This document shows positions 17,631 through 27,690 of a stretch of 64,000 bases of DNA, piece by piece. Made by a program: the position numbers and the translations under genes. This DNA comes from Streptomyces kanamyceticus (GTDB lineage: Bacteria > Actinomycetota > Actinomycetes > Streptomycetales > Streptomycetaceae). How positions within the stretch are numbered: position 1 is the first letter of the stretch; each line of letters begins with the position of its first letter. The notes under the pieces were generated by a model that saw only the letters and a list, made by a program, of their open reading frames with translations, had not been told where the DNA came from and made no database searches. The stretch spans positions 1,860,001-1,924,000 of the forward strand of contig NZ_CP023699.1 in NCBI RefSeq assembly GCF_008704495.1, written 5' to 3'.

Positions 17631-17710
17631 CGCAGGCGCACACCTCACCCCATTCCCCCCACACCACACCACACCGGCGTGGTGCCTCTCAGCGATGGAC
17701 GGAAACACCC

Positions 17711-20700
17711 ATGCATCACATGCCCGCGCCGCCACGCGGCGCAGGCGCGGCACGCAGACGCGTCGCGCTGACTCTGTCGGCCCTCATGATCGGCGGCCTG
17801 ATCCAGGGCACAGGAGCCCTCCCGGCCGCTGCGGCCGCGGGCGACGGCCGCCCGGGCCTGCCGAAGACCGACGAGCCCATACCCGGCCAAGACGGCATCA
17901 GGGTCCAGCCTCGCAAGGTCAGTTCTGGCCCGCGTATGCCCGCCAAGGCGCCCAAGGCCGACTGGCCCGAGCCCGAGACAGCGACGGTCGATCTGTCGTC
18001 CAAGTCCGTGCGGGCCGACGGTGATCTGCCCGTCGAACTCACCCCCGCCGCCGAGGGGAAGGACGCACTCGACGGCACCGTCGAGGCCAAGGTCCTGGAC
18101 CACAGCCACTCCGAACGAGCCGGTGTGGACGGCCTGTTGTTCACGCTCGCACCGAAGAGCGGCAAGGAAGGCAAAAACGGGGACGAGCCCGCCACGCGCA
18201 GCGCCCTCAAGGCCGCCGACAAGGCCGAGGCTGATGCCAAGTCTGCACCCCCCAGCGGCGACGTCTCCATAACCGTCGACTATGCCGACTTCGGCGGTGC
18301 CTTCGGCGGCACCTACGCCTCCCGCCTCAAGCTCATCAAGCTCCCGGCCTGCGTTCTCACCAACCCGGGCAAGACCGAGTGCCGCACTGGTACCCCGGTC
18401 GCCTCGAAGAACGACACCGGCAAGCAGACCCTGACCGCGGACAGGGTCTCCCTGCGCGCGGGCCGTGCCACCGTATTCGCCGCCGCAGCCGACACCAAGG
18501 GCGAGAAGGGCGACTACAAGGCCACTTCCCTCTCCCCGTCAGCCAGTTGGGACACGAACCTCAACACCGGTGACTTCACCTGGGCCTACGACATGCCCGT
18601 GCCCGAGGTCCCCAGCGGCCTCTCCCCAGACGTGGGCCTGAGCTACAACTCCGGCACGATCGACGGGCGCACCGGCGAGACCAACAATCAGGCGTCCTGG
18701 GTCGGCGACGGCTTCGACTTGTCCCCCGGGTTCATCGAACGCCGCTACAAGTCGTGTGCCGAGGACGGCGAGAAGGGCTCGGACGGCAACAAGCCGGGCG
18801 ACCTGTGCTGGAAGTACGACAACGCCTTCGTGTCGTTCAACGGCAAGGGCGGCGAGCTCGTGCCCACGGGCCACAACGACGAGTGGAAGCTGCAGCAGGA
18901 CGACGGCACCAAGATCAAGCGCCTGAAGTCCACCAACCGTGGCAACGGCGACAACGACGGTGAGTACTGGCGTGTGACTGACCCGGGTGGCACGCGCTAC
19001 TACTTCGGCTACCACCGCTTGCCGGGCTGGAAGGACGGCAAGGAGACCACGGACTCCACCTGGACCGTACCGGTCTTCGGCAACAACTCCGGTGAGCCCT
19101 GCCATGCCGACTCCTACGCCAAGTCCTGGTGCCAGCAGGCCTGGCGCTGGAACCTCGACTACGTCGTCGACACCCACGGCAACGCGATCTCTTACCACTA
19201 CGGCAAGGAGACCAACCACTACGGCCGCAACCTCAAGGCCGAGGACGCCACCCCGTACACCCGCGGCGGTTACCTCAAGCGCATCGACTACGGTCTGAAG
19301 TCCTCGTCGATGTACGGCACCAAGCCCGAGGCGCGCGTCGTCTTCGGCAACTCCGAGCGATGTCTGCCGAAGGACGGCGTCACGTGTACGCCGGACACGA
19401 TCGACGAGAAGTCGTTCTACTGGTACGACACGCCCTGGGACCTCAACTGCAAGGCGGGCAAGAAGTGCGAGGGCGCACACTTCGCACCCTCCTTCTGGAC
19501 CCGCAAGCGCCTGACCGACGTCAGCACGGAGGTCCTGAAGGCCGACGGCGCCTACGGCAAGGTCGACTCCTGGAAGCTCGGCCACCGCTGGGGCATGGCC
19601 GACACGGACTACCAGCTGCTGCTCGACAGCGTGCAGCACACGGGCCACACCGCGAGCCCGGCGATCACGCTGCCGAAGACCACGTTTGCGTACACACAGC
19701 TCGCCAACCGCATGGACAAGACGGGTGACGGCTTCGCGCCGTTCATCAAGTCTCGTCTTTCCACGGTCGCCGACGAGTCCGGCGCCCAGATCGATGCCAC
19801 ATACTCGGCGCCCGCCTGCGACGCGGCCAAGCTGCCGACGCCGCAGTCGAACACCACACGCTGCTTCCCCCAGTACATCGGCGGTGACGCCCAGAACGAT
19901 CCGGTGCGGCAGTGGTTCAACAAGTACGTCGTCACCTCCGTGGTGGCGACGGACCGCACGGGTGGCGCCCCGGACCAGGTGACGACGTACGACTTCCTCG
20001 ACGGCGCGGCCTGGCACTACAACGATGACGACGGCCTGACCAAGGAGAAGCACAGGACCTGGTCGCAGTGGCGCGGCTACGGCCATGTCCGGGTCAAGAC
20101 CGGCGGCCAGGGCGGCGCTTCGGCCATGAAGTCGCAGGCGGACACGTACTTTCTGCGCGGCATGAACGGCGACCGCAAGGGCCCATCCGGCGGGACCAAG
20201 TCCGTGAGCGTGTCCCTCGGCGGCGGCGAGGGTTCCGCGATCACCGATGACGCGGCGCTGGCGGGCTTCACATACAAGACCGTGCAGTTCGACAAGCCCG
20301 GCGGCAAGGTCATCGGTAAGACCGTCCACCGCCCCTGGCACCATGAGACTGCCAAGAAGACACGCGACTGGGGCACCGTCACCGCGGGCTTCAGCGGCAT
20401 CTCGACGACCCAGGCGTGGACGTCCCTCGACGACGGTGCGGGCAAGAAGTGGCGCACTGCGTCCACCTCCACGACGTACGACAAGGTAGCCGGGCGCGTC
20501 ACGGCGGTCGACGACCACGGTGACCCGGCGAACGGTGCGGACGCCCAGTGCACCCGCACCGAGTACGCCACCAACAGCGACAAGAACATCCTCAACCTGC
20601 CTGCGCGCGTGGAGACAGTCGCCACGTCCTGTGACAGCGGGGTAAACCGCAAGAAGGACGTCGTCAGCGACGTCCGCACGGCCTACGACGGTGGCGCCTA

Positions 20701-23700
20701 CGGTGCGGCGCCGACGAAGGGCAACGCCACCGCGACGGCGACGCTCAAGAGCCACGACGGCACCAAGGCCACGTACTTGGAGGCCGGGGCGACCTTCGAC
20801 GACTACGGACGCGAGCTGACGACGACTGACCTCACCGCCGACGTCACGGTCACCGGTAGCGGCACCCCGGTGCGCGCCAAGCGCTCCGACGGCCGCACCA
20901 CGAACACGATTTACACCCCGTCCACGGGCATGCCCACGCAGACCAGGACGGTGTCGCCGCCCGCCACGCGCCTCGACGCAAAGAGCGCGCAGACGACGAC
21001 GGCGCAGCTCGACCCGCTGCGCGGGCACATGCTCAAGGAGACGGACACCAACGGCAAGGAGACGGAGTTCGCGTACGACGCGCTCGGCCGCTCCACCAAG
21101 GTGTGGCTCGCCGACCGCAAGACGTCGTCCACGCCGACGTACGAGTTCTCCTACTCCGTCACCGAGGGCAAGCCGGTGGCCGTCGCCACCAAGCTACTCG
21201 ACAACAACGGTGGCCAGGTCTCCTCGTACAAGCTCTACGACGGCTTCCTCAGGGAGCGACAGTCCCAGGCTCCGGGCCCGGACGGCGGCCGTCTGATCTC
21301 CGACGTCTTCTACGATGAACGCGGCCTTGTCACCAAGACGTTCGCGGACTACTACGTGGACGGCAAGCCCGTTACCGAGCTGTTCAAGCCCGCCGACGCG
21401 CTGTCCGTGGAGTCGCAGACCCGCACCACCCACGACGGCATCGGCCGCCCGGTGCAGGTGCAGATGATCGCCGGGAACGGCGACGGCGGCAAGGTCCTGA
21501 ACACCACGACGACCAGCTACCACGGCGACCGCACCACGGTCGTTCCGCCGGCCGGCGAGACCGCCACGACGACCCTCACGGACGTCCGCGGCCGCACGGT
21601 CGAGCTGCGCCAGCACCATGAGCGGAGGGCCGACGCCCCCTACGACAGCACCAAGTACACGTACACACCCTCCGGTCAGCCCTCGACGGTGACCGACCCC
21701 GCGGGCAACAAATGGACGTCCGCGTACGACCAGCTGGGCCGCGTGGTGAAGTCCAGCGACCCGGACAAGGGCACCACGACCAGCGCGTACGACGACCACA
21801 ACCAACTGGCCTCCAGCACCGACGCCCGCGGCCTCACTCTCGTCAACGTCTACGACAACAGCGGCCGCAAGACCGAGGTCCGCGAGGGCTCGAACACCGG
21901 CAAGCTGCGCCTGAGCTGGACCTACGACACCATCCCCGGCGCCAAGGGCCAGCTCGCCGAGTCCACGCGCTACGTGGGCGACGCGAAGTACACGACCAAG
22001 GTCACCGGCTACGACCGCCTCTACCGCCCCGCGCGGACCGCGGTCGTGATCCCGGAGTCCGAGGGCGAGCTCGCCGGGACCTACCAGACCGGCACCGCGT
22101 ACAAGCCGTCGGGCAAGGTCGCTTCGATCAGCTACTCGGCGGCGGGCTCGCTGCCCGGTGGCTCGGTCAGCTACGGCTACGAGGCGGACACGCTGCGTCC
22201 GACGTCCGTGTTCGGGCAGGGTATGACGGCCTCGACCAAGTTCAGCCACACCGGCAAGCCGCTGCAGCACGAACTGGGCCTGACGGACGGCAAAAAGACC
22301 TGGGTCACCAACACCTATGAGTGGGGCACCCAGCGCCTGGCCACGACTCGCGTGGACCGCGAGGACCAGAAGGGCGTCGACCAGCAGGCGAGCTACACCT
22401 ACGACGAGGCGGGCAACGTCCTGTCGCTCAAGGACGTCTCACGCACGGGCACGGACAACCAGTGCTTCCGCTACGACTACCTGCGGCGCCTGACCGAGGC
22501 ATGGACGCAGGGCGACCGGACGTGCGGCGAGTCCCCGTCCGCCGACGCCCTCGGCGGCCCGGCCCCGTACTGGCACTCGTACACCTACGACAAGACCGGC
22601 AACCGCCTCTCGGAGACCCGCCACAACCCGACCGGCGACACCAAGAAGGACGTCAAGCGCGCCTACGCCTACCCCAAGCCGGGCACCGCGCAGGCCCACG
22701 CGCTGACCTCGGTCACCACCGAGGGCCCGGACGGCACGCGGAAGATGGACTACGCCTACGACAAGACCGGCAACACCACCGGCCGTGGCGACCAGAAGCT
22801 CACCTGGGACGCGGAGGGCAACCTCACCAAGGTGACCGAGCCGGTCGCAGGCAAGCCCGACAAGGTCACGGAGTACCTGTACGACACTGAGGGCCAGCGT
22901 CTGCTCTCCCGTACGGGAGAGCGGACTACGCTGTACCTCGGTCACACCGAGGTCACGCTCGGCAAGGGCGCGGCCAAGGCGAAGGCCACCCGGTACCTCG
23001 ACCTGGGCAACGGCCACCAGGCCGTGCGCGCGGACGACGGCTCCTTCTCCTTCACGATCGGCGACCACAACGGCACTGGCCTCCTGGCCGTCGGGGCACG
23101 CGACTTGTCCCTCAACCAGCGCCGTGTGACGCCCTTCGGCGGCACACGCGGTGAGGCACCGAGGTCATGGCCCGGCACGAAGGGCTTCGTCGGCGGCACC
23201 GACGAGTCGAAGGGAACGGGCCTCACCCATCTCGGCGCCCGTGAGTACGACCCGGACACGGGCCGGTTCATCTCCGTCGACTCGGTGATGGACACGTCGG
23301 ACGCCCAGCAGATGCACGGCTACACCTACGGGAACAACAACCCGCTGGTGTACGCGGACCCGAGCGGGAAGTTCTTCCGCTCGTTCTTCAACAACATCTG
23401 GTCGAGCATCGTGGACTCGGCCAAGAACGCGGTCGGGATCAAGAACAAGAACCCTGGCGCCTCGCGGCCGAAGGCGACCGCACCGACGGTCAGCAACAAG
23501 AAATTGCGCGGCAGTCTGGCGAATCTCTATACCAAGGACACGGGTGGAAGGGTCTGGGGCGACGGCAAGACGTCGACCGCGATTATCCACGAGCTCAACA
23601 CGGGGAAGCGGCTGCCCGACCACAACTCGAAGAATCCGAACGCGACGAAGAAGCAGTGGCACATCGACAAGGGGTGGGCCGCGATGAAGGGTCTCTCGGA

Positions 23701-24214
23701 CATCCTGGAGAAGGACCGAAAGGCCAGGGAGACGGGTAAGGGCGCGGAGAGCCTTCTCAACGACCACGACCTGGCAGTCGCCAAGTCAGAGGCGAAGGAA
23801 CTCTGGAACGCGCTCAACTCCCGCGACGTCACCGGAAACATCAAGAAGCTGGCTCACAGTGACGCGAACATGAAGAGCGCCATCAAGAAGAGCATGGCGG
23901 GCACCATGCAGAACTCGGCCGTCAAGGACCTCACAGGTCAGAAGTTCGAGCCGACCAAGCACAAAGGCCCCCAGCCGGTCGGCGATCCCACACGCCTGCG
24001 TGGCTTTGCCAAGTCGTTCGGCATCGCGGGTGGCGTGACATCGGCGGCTCAGGCGCCTGGCTATGTCAGGGAGTACGGCTGGAAGCGCGGCACATGGGAG
24101 ATGATCAAGGGCATGTCCGACCCGTTCGGTTTTTCCAAGGGGCAGGACCCCTACTACCCTGAGGACAATGGCGGCGGATCCATTTGTGATCCCTCCTCTG
24201 GCAACTGCGCCTGA
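17711..24214 (+). CDS. RHS/YD-repeat polymorphic toxin with unassigned C-terminal domain
   Basis: 2167 residues from ATG 17711. A signal peptide (ALTLSALMIGGLIQGTGALP) is followed by an N-terminal region resembling the wall/TcdB-type start (PVPEVPSGLSPDVGLSYNSG, about 295-315). Many YD repeats run from about 1020 to 1750 (YDALGRSTKVW, YDQLGRVVKSSD, YDEAGNVLSLKD). The RHS core ends near 1845-1885 with YDPDTGRFISVDS and NPLVYADPSGKF. The variable C-terminus after it (about 285 residues) contains RVWGDGKTSTAIIHELNTGK, WHIDKGWAAMKGL and a Cys-containing tail; I recognise no known toxin family with certainty. The stop codon overlaps the start of the next gene, as expected for a toxin-immunity pair. 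Confidence 0.9.
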   Translation: MHHMPAPPRGAGAARRRVALTLSALMIGGLIQGTGALPAAAAAGDGRPGLPKTDEPIPGQDGIRVQPRKVSSGPRMPAKAPKADWPEPETATVDLSSKSVRADGDLPVELTPAAEGKDALDGTVEAKVLDHSHSERAGVDGLLFTLAPKSGKEGKNGDEPATRSALKAADKAEADAKSAPPSGDVSITVDYADFGGAFGGTYASRLKLIKLPACVLTNPGKTECRTGTPVASKNDTGKQTLTADRVSLRAGRATVFAAAADTKGEKGDYKATSLSPSASWDTNLNTGDFTWAYDMPVPEVPSGLSPDVGLSYNSGTIDGRTGETNNQASWVGDGFDLSPGFIERRYKSCAEDGEKGSDGNKPGDLCWKYDNAFVSFNGKGGELVPTGHNDEWKLQQDDGTKIKRLKSTNRGNGDNDGEYWRVTDPGGTRYYFGYHRLPGWKDGKETTDSTWTVPVFGNNSGEPCHADSYAKSWCQQAWRWNLDYVVDTHGNAISYHYGKETNHYGRNLKAEDATPYTRGGYLKRIDYGLKSSSMYGTKPEARVVFGNSERCLPKDGVTCTPDTIDEKSFYWYDTPWDLNCKAGKKCEGAHFAPSFWTRKRLTDVSTEVLKADGAYGKVDSWKLGHRWGMADTDYQLLLDSVQHTGHTASPAITLPKTTFAYTQLANRMDKTGDGFAPFIKSRLSTVADESGAQIDATYSAPACDAAKLPTPQSNTTRCFPQYIGGDAQNDPVRQWFNKYVVTSVVATDRTGGAPDQVTTYDFLDGAAWHYNDDDGLTKEKHRTWSQWRGYGHVRVKTGGQGGASAMKSQADTYFLRGMNGDRKGPSGGTKSVSVSLGGGEGSAITDDAALAGFTYKTVQFDKPGGKVIGKTVHRPWHHETAKKTRDWGTVTAGFSGISTTQAWTSLDDGAGKKWRTASTSTTYDKVAGRVTAVDDHGDPANGADAQCTRTEYATNSDKNILNLPARVETVATSCDSGVNRKKDVVSDVRTAYDGGAYGAAPTKGNATATATLKSHDGTKATYLEAGATFDDYGRELTTTDLTADVTVTGSGTPVRAKRSDGRTTNTIYTPSTGMPTQTRTVSPPATRLDAKSAQTTTAQLDPLRGHMLKETDTNGKETEFAYDALGRSTKVWLADRKTSSTPTYEFSYSVTEGKPVAVATKLLDNNGGQVSSYKLYDGFLRERQSQAPGPDGGRLISDVFYDERGLVTKTFADYYVDGKPVTELFKPADALSVESQTRTTHDGIGRPVQVQMIAGNGDGGKVLNTTTTSYHGDRTTVVPPAGETATTTLTDVRGRTVELRQHHERRADAPYDSTKYTYTPSGQPSTVTDPAGNKWTSAYDQLGRVVKSSDPDKGTTTSAYDDHNQLASSTDARGLTLVNVYDNSGRKTEVREGSNTGKLRLSWTYDTIPGAKGQLAESTRYVGDAKYTTKVTGYDRLYRPARTAVVIPESEGELAGTYQTGTAYKPSGKVASISYSAAGSLPGGSVSYGYEADTLRPTSVFGQGMTASTKFSHTGKPLQHELGLTDGKKTWVTNTYEWGTQRLATTRVDREDQKGVDQQASYTYDEAGNVLSLKDVSRTGTDNQCFRYDYLRRLTEAWTQGDRTCGESPSADALGGPAPYWHSYTYDKTGNRLSETRHNPTGDTKKDVKRAYAYPKPGTAQAHALTSVTTEGPDGTRKMDYAYDKTGNTTGRGDQKLTWDAEGNLTKVTEPVAGKPDKVTEYLYDTEGQRLLSRTGERTTLYLGHTEVTLGKGAAKAKATRYLDLGNGHQAVRADDGSFSFTIGDHNGTGLLAVGARDLSLNQRRVTPFGGTRGEAPRSWPGTKGFVGGTDESKGTGLTHLGAREYDPDTGRFISVDSVMDTSDAQQMHGYTYGNNNPLVYADPSGKFFRSFFNNIWSSIVDSAKNAVGIKNKNPGASRPKATAPTVSNKKLRGSLANLYTKDTGGRVWGDGKTSTAIIHELNTGKRLPDHNSKNPNATKKQWHIDKGWAAMKGLSDILEKDRKARETGKGAESLLNDHDLAVAKSEAKELWNALNSRDVTGNIKKLAHSDANMKSAIKKSMAGTMQNSAVKDLTGQKFEPTKHKGPQPVGDPTRLRGFAKSFGIAGGVTSAAQAPGYVREYGWKRGTWEMIKGMSDPFGFSKGQDPYYPEDNGGGSICDPSSGNCA

Positions 24215-24645
24215 TGGGACATCTGATGAGTGAGATCCGAGGGGAAGACTTCCCCGCACTGTTGTTGGGCATGGTGCCGGAGACAGCGGAGCATATCGCT
24301 GCTCTGTACGAGATGCCCGCGGAGCAGGCAGTCGTCAGTGAGGCCCGATTCGACACGTACGCCCTCCTGCAGGAGGCGTTCATGGAGCCGGTCGTACTTC
24401 CGGAGCTCGGTAAGAACGTACCGGATGCCGAACTCCTGGGCAGGTGCTTCGACCTTGTGGACCTTCTGGTGCAGAGCTCGAGCCAGCACTTCACGGACGC
24501 TGTGTACTTCCAGGTCCTGGAGGAGTTCTTCGACCGGGACCGTCTCGAGAAGGCCATCCCTTTCATGCAGAAGAGGACCCGGGAGCGTACGGCAGACATG
24601 CTGAGCGGGCACGAACTCCCCGTTCCTGAAGGATTGCTCGGGTAG
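24214..24645 (+). CDS. Small acidic protein, probable immunity partner of the RHS toxin
   Basis: 143 residues from ATG 24214, which overlaps the RHS stop codon by one base (TGATG); ATG 24226 (MSEIRGEDF) is an alternative start. It is acidic, alpha-helical in appearance and lacks a signal peptide, fitting a cytoplasmic immunity protein. The segment ELLGRCFDLVDLLVQSSSQH followed by DAVYFQVLEEFFDRD is reminiscent of DUF7674-type small proteins found beside toxins, but this is only a by-eye resemblance. Position directly after the toxin domain and before a strong terminator is the main evidence for the role. Confidence 0.7.
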   Translation: MGHLMSEIRGEDFPALLLGMVPETAEHIAALYEMPAEQAVVSEARFDTYALLQEAFMEPVVLPELGKNVPDAELLGRCFDLVDLLVQSSSQHFTDAVYFQVLEEFFDRDRLEKAIPFMQKRTRERTADMLSGHELPVPEGLLG

Positions 24646-24659
24646 GCGACCTACACACG

Positions 24660-24695
24660 ATTGGGGCCCCACGCCTAAAGGAGTGGGGCCCCAAT
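24660..24695. terminator. Perfect 13-bp stem terminator after the RHS locus
   Basis: ATTGGGGCCCCAC (24660-24672) and GTGGGGCCCCAAT (24683-24695) are perfect inverted repeats around a 10-base loop, 15 bases after the immunity-gene stop. Each arm contains the self-complementary GGGGCCCC. It closes the LamG-RHS-immunity transcription unit. Confidence 0.85.
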
Positions 24696-24732
24696 TGGCT
24701 TGAGCCTGTCGGGGATCTCGGAGTTGCCGAGG

Positions 24733-24940
24733 TCAGCTGCTCGGGATCCGCCAGGACTGCGGCCGGGGTATCTCGCGATGGTCGAGGTAGTTTTGAAAAG
24801 CGTTCGGTCGGCGGGGCGTGGAGGTTTCCTGGGCCAGTGCCAGTCCGCTGAGGTGTTCGATGTTGACGGCGATAGCCGTCAGGATGTGCTGGACGTGGGC
24901 CTCTCGCTCTCCTGGGCAGCGGCGGCGGGAGTCCTGACCT
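24733..24940 (-). pseudogene. IS1182-like transposase, C-terminal remnant
   Basis: Reading the minus strand from about 24915 to the TGA at 24733-24735 gives EAHVQHILTAIAVNIEHLSG followed by AFQNYLDHREIPRPQSW. This strongly resembles the extreme C-terminus of IS1182-type transposases common in Streptomyces. Only about 60 codons remain; all catalytic residues are lost. It abuts the NucS-like pseudogene on the same strand, so the two were joined by deletion. Confidence 0.6.
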
Positions 24941-24949
24941 CACAGCGCG

Positions 24950-25433
24950 GGGGCAGGAGCAAGCAGCGGCTCCACGCTCCTGAGGGTCTTCGGGTACGGC
25001 AGTCCGATCGCATCGGTGGCGGGCACGGCATGCGCGTCATAGCGGGTGAGTCGCCGGCCACGCAGATCAGCTGCGGTGCGCTCCACAGGATCTGGGACGC
25101 GGCCGAGGCCCCGAGCCGGGCGCGGACCAGGTTCCGGAAGGCGTCCTTGTGGTTCGTCAGCCAGGCCATGTAGTACAGGCCCTGGTTGATCACACCAGCG
25201 TCGGTGCAGCGCTTGTACTCCACGATCACGGGTGCCCCGTTCTCGTCGAGACCCAGCGAGTCGATACGTCCGCCGTCGGCACAGTCGATGACGTACTCAC
25301 CCGCCAGGAACCTGACGTCCAACATCGTCTCCATGTGCGCCTCGACGAGGTTCTGAACCTCCGCCTCAACCCCAGCCAGACGCAGCATGACCTCACTCAC
25401 GCCGCCCGCCAAGTTGAACAGCTTCAGGCCCAC
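24950..25433 (-). pseudogene. NucS/DUF5655-like nuclease-fold protein, frameshifted
   Basis: From GTG 25433 the frame gives VGLKLFNLAGGVSEVMLRL and then GRIDSLGLDENGAPVIVEYK, a PD-(D/E)xK-type core (D, E-x-K) as in NucS/DUF91-related proteins that precede a DUF5655 domain. After ICVAGD the reading frame changes: the expected continuation FTRYDAHAV is encoded in another frame, implying loss of one base near 25063. The C-terminal DUF5655 half is absent and the gene runs into the transposase remnant. The open frame itself continues to 24879. Decayed, with no likely function. Confidence 0.65.
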
Positions 25434-25513
25434 CGCTCCCCCTCCGTGATCACGGTGCCAGAGGGGAACGTCGCAGATTCCGGGGGGTATTTCCGCGGCT
25501 GAAGCCGTCTTGA

Positions 25514-25756
25514 AAGGAACCGAATCCGCGCATCCGCGCAACCTGGGCCGGAACCGGCAGCGTCGCGGACGCTTCCCGTGCCTTCGGGCTCTCAAGGGCG
25601 AAGGGCTACGACCTGGTCCGCCGCGGCGAATTCCCCTGCCGCGTACTCCGCATCGGCCGTAGCACCCGCGTCGTCACCGCATCCCTCCCCCGGGCACTCG
25701 ACAGCGGCCAACCTGAGTACGGTGGAGCCCATGAGGCATACCCCGCGTCAGCCTGA
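25514..25756 (+). pseudogene. Excisionase-like helix-turn-helix protein, 5'-truncated
   Basis: An open frame without an ATG or GTG start at its head, ending at TGA 25754. It encodes GSVADASRAFGLSRAKGYDL followed by VRRGEFPCRVLRIGR, the MerR/AlpA-like helix-turn-helix typical of excisionases (Xis) and of small DNA-binding proteins of Streptomyces integrative elements. No integrase gene is nearby. It is probably a remnant of an integrative element, with the start lost at the junction near 25510. Confidence 0.6.
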
Positions 25757-25770
25757 CGCGCTGCGCGCAG

Positions 25771-25805
25771 AAGCCCCCGCCGGACACCGGCGAGGGCTTC
25801 TTTTT
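25771..25805 (+). terminator. Rho-independent terminator
   Basis: AAGCCCCCGCCGG and CCGGCGAGGGCTT pair with one mismatch around a 3-base loop (25771-25799) and are followed by CTTTTT, a rare classic T-tract terminator in this GC-rich genome. It lies 15 bases behind the excisionase-like frame, consistent with it being that gene's own terminator. Confidence 0.8.
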
Positions 25806-25811
25806 GTCACC

Positions 25812-27140
25812 GACGGCCCCTATGAGCGGGGTACTGGCTATAGCTGTCTGACCAGGTGGAAGACCTCCCGGGCGGCATAGCGCTTGAGGCAGCGGACGAT
25901 TTCGCGACGGGTCTTCCCCTCCTTGATCCGACGCTCGTAGTAGTCCTGCGTCCGCTGGTCGACCCGCAGCCGGGTGAACACGATGCGATGGAGCGCGGCA
26001 TTGGCCTGCCGATCGCCACCACGGTTGAGACGACGGAACTGCCGACGCCCCGAAGAACGCTCGACAGGACTCACCCCGCACAAAGCAGCGAAGGCCGCTT
26101 CACTGTCCAGCCGTTCCGGGTTGTCCCCCACCGTGATCAGCAGAGCGACTGCCGTGTCCGGGCCGATCCCCACCACGTCGAGCAGCTGCGGGGCCTGACG
26201 CTTGACGAGGCGGGCCAGACGCGCGTCCACATCCCGGATCTGCTCGGAGAGCTGGCCGATCCGGCACGCCAGCAAACCCAGCGTGATCCGCGTGGCCCGC
26301 AGCACCCCCACTTCACCGCCCTCGTCCTGACTGTTCTCGTCAGCGAATCGCGCGCAGGTCCGGAAGAGTTCGGCGTTGCCCAGTGAGGCCAGTTCTTCCC
26401 GCAAGGCGGGGTCGGCAGTGATGAGGACGGACTTGAGCTGGTTGATGGCCTGAGTGCGGGCTTTGACGGCCGATGCCTTCGTGAGCTTGTACATTCTCGC
26501 GATCTGCACCGGCCCGTCGCCCGCTTTCGCCCGAGCACAGGCCCGCCCGCTCAATACGGCTCGCGCCGCGTTCTGGGCATCGAGCGGATCCGATTTGCCT
26601 CGCCGACGGCGATCCGCTCGGTCCATGCGGTTCACGTCGATCACGTCGATGCCCTGGGCCAGCAGATAGCGGGACAGGGACGCCCCGTAGGAGCCGGTTC
26701 CCTCCACCCCGGCCCGCCGCACGGTTCCTGACTTCCTGGCCCACTTCAGCAGAGCGCGCTACCCCGTCGCGGTGGTCGGGAACTCCGCGGTGGCCAGCAC
26801 CGTCCCCATCGCGAAGAGCACCGCAGCCACGTGAGCATCCCGGTGCGTGTCCACCCCCAGCACCACCTCCCCCGCCAGGCGACGACGAGGCTGCGCAGCA
26901 GACGGCGTACTGGACGTGGCCGAACTGGACACGCCCGTTCCCCTTCCGTTCCGACGGCGCATCGCGTTGCCGGTACCAGGCCACGTCAGACGGTCAGCAT
27001 CGTGAGGACGCCACAACGAACGGCAGGCCCCTATCGGGACACGCCCAGCCGGCCCGGCACCGACAACGCGCCATCCCCGACCGTCAGCCGACAGCGTGAC
27101 TGCGGGACACCTCGGTCAGAAAAATCATGAGTCAGACCCC
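25812..27140 (-). mobile_element. IS110-family insertion sequence, copy 2 (inactivated)
   Basis: Related to copy 1 at 10792-12108: same terminal tracts (CCCCTATgaGCGGGG near 25816; GAGTCAGACCCC ending at 27140) and a collinear transposase. The region 26963-27140 upstream of the transposase is non-coding and would hold the bridge RNA. The transposase carries an internal stop codon. Confidence 0.7.
25838..26962 (-). pseudogene. IS110-family transposase interrupted by an in-frame TAG
   Basis: Collinear with the transposase of copy 1. The N-terminal part (from about 26962, including VVLGVDTHRDAHVAAVL) and the C-terminal part (RALLKWARKSGTVRRAGVEG onward) are in the same frame, separated by TAG at 26759-26761. 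The intact copy has Tyr (GYRRLL) here, so a single TAC-to-TAG change explains it. The remaining catalytic residues (EGTGSYG, KSDPLDAQNAAR, CGVSPVERSSG) are preserved, so the mutation is recent. The non-functional call assumes no readthrough. Confidence 0.85.
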
Positions 27141-27690
27141 AGGCCCGGGATAGCACCCACGCATTCTCCCGCCCCTCCTAGCACACGAACCCCGCGTGTC
27201 CTGTCATGTTCAGACCTGACCGCCAACCAGGACTGGGCGACAGCTGACGCCCGCTGATGACAGAAAGCGCTCGCAGCGCAGCGCGACCGCATGACCCGAC
27301 CGCTCCCGGGAGACTTCGTCCGAACCGGCACTGAAGCTGCTCTGAACGCGACACCGGTAAGTTGGCTCCTCGTACACCCGGGGCCCTATTGACGGACTAC
27401 CCAGTGGCTCGCCCCTACCAGCTGCCCCTCGCCAGCTTCCTCCCGCTCCTCCACCAGGTAGTGCCCTACGCGGTCCTGACCGCTGGCGTGTGAGCACTGG
27501 CGGCTCGCCCCTGCTCGAGGAGCGACGGGATCACCCCGAGGAAACCCGCCCCAGCGGCACATTCTCTCAGCTGGCGAGCCGCCCGGAGATGGCCGCCTTT
27601 CAGGGACTGGCGCACCACGTCGGCGAAATCGACGGGCAGGGCGACCACAACCGAGCCCGGTGCGGTTCCTAGCTCAGCTCGAACCAACGG
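27141..27690. other. Intergenic region with repeat copy B
   Basis: No convincing gene. The 49-bp repeat found at 12154-12202 recurs at 27287-27335. A minus-strand open frame at 27466-27687 (73 codons, PGSVVVALPVDFADVVRQSL) has no recognisable relatives to me and might be a small gene or remnant. Confidence 0.5.

Noticed and set aside
18539..21028. 829-codon minus-strand open frame opposite the RHS gene
   Set aside because: Arg/Val/Gly-rich shadow frame with no domain; the RHS frame has continuous YD repeats.
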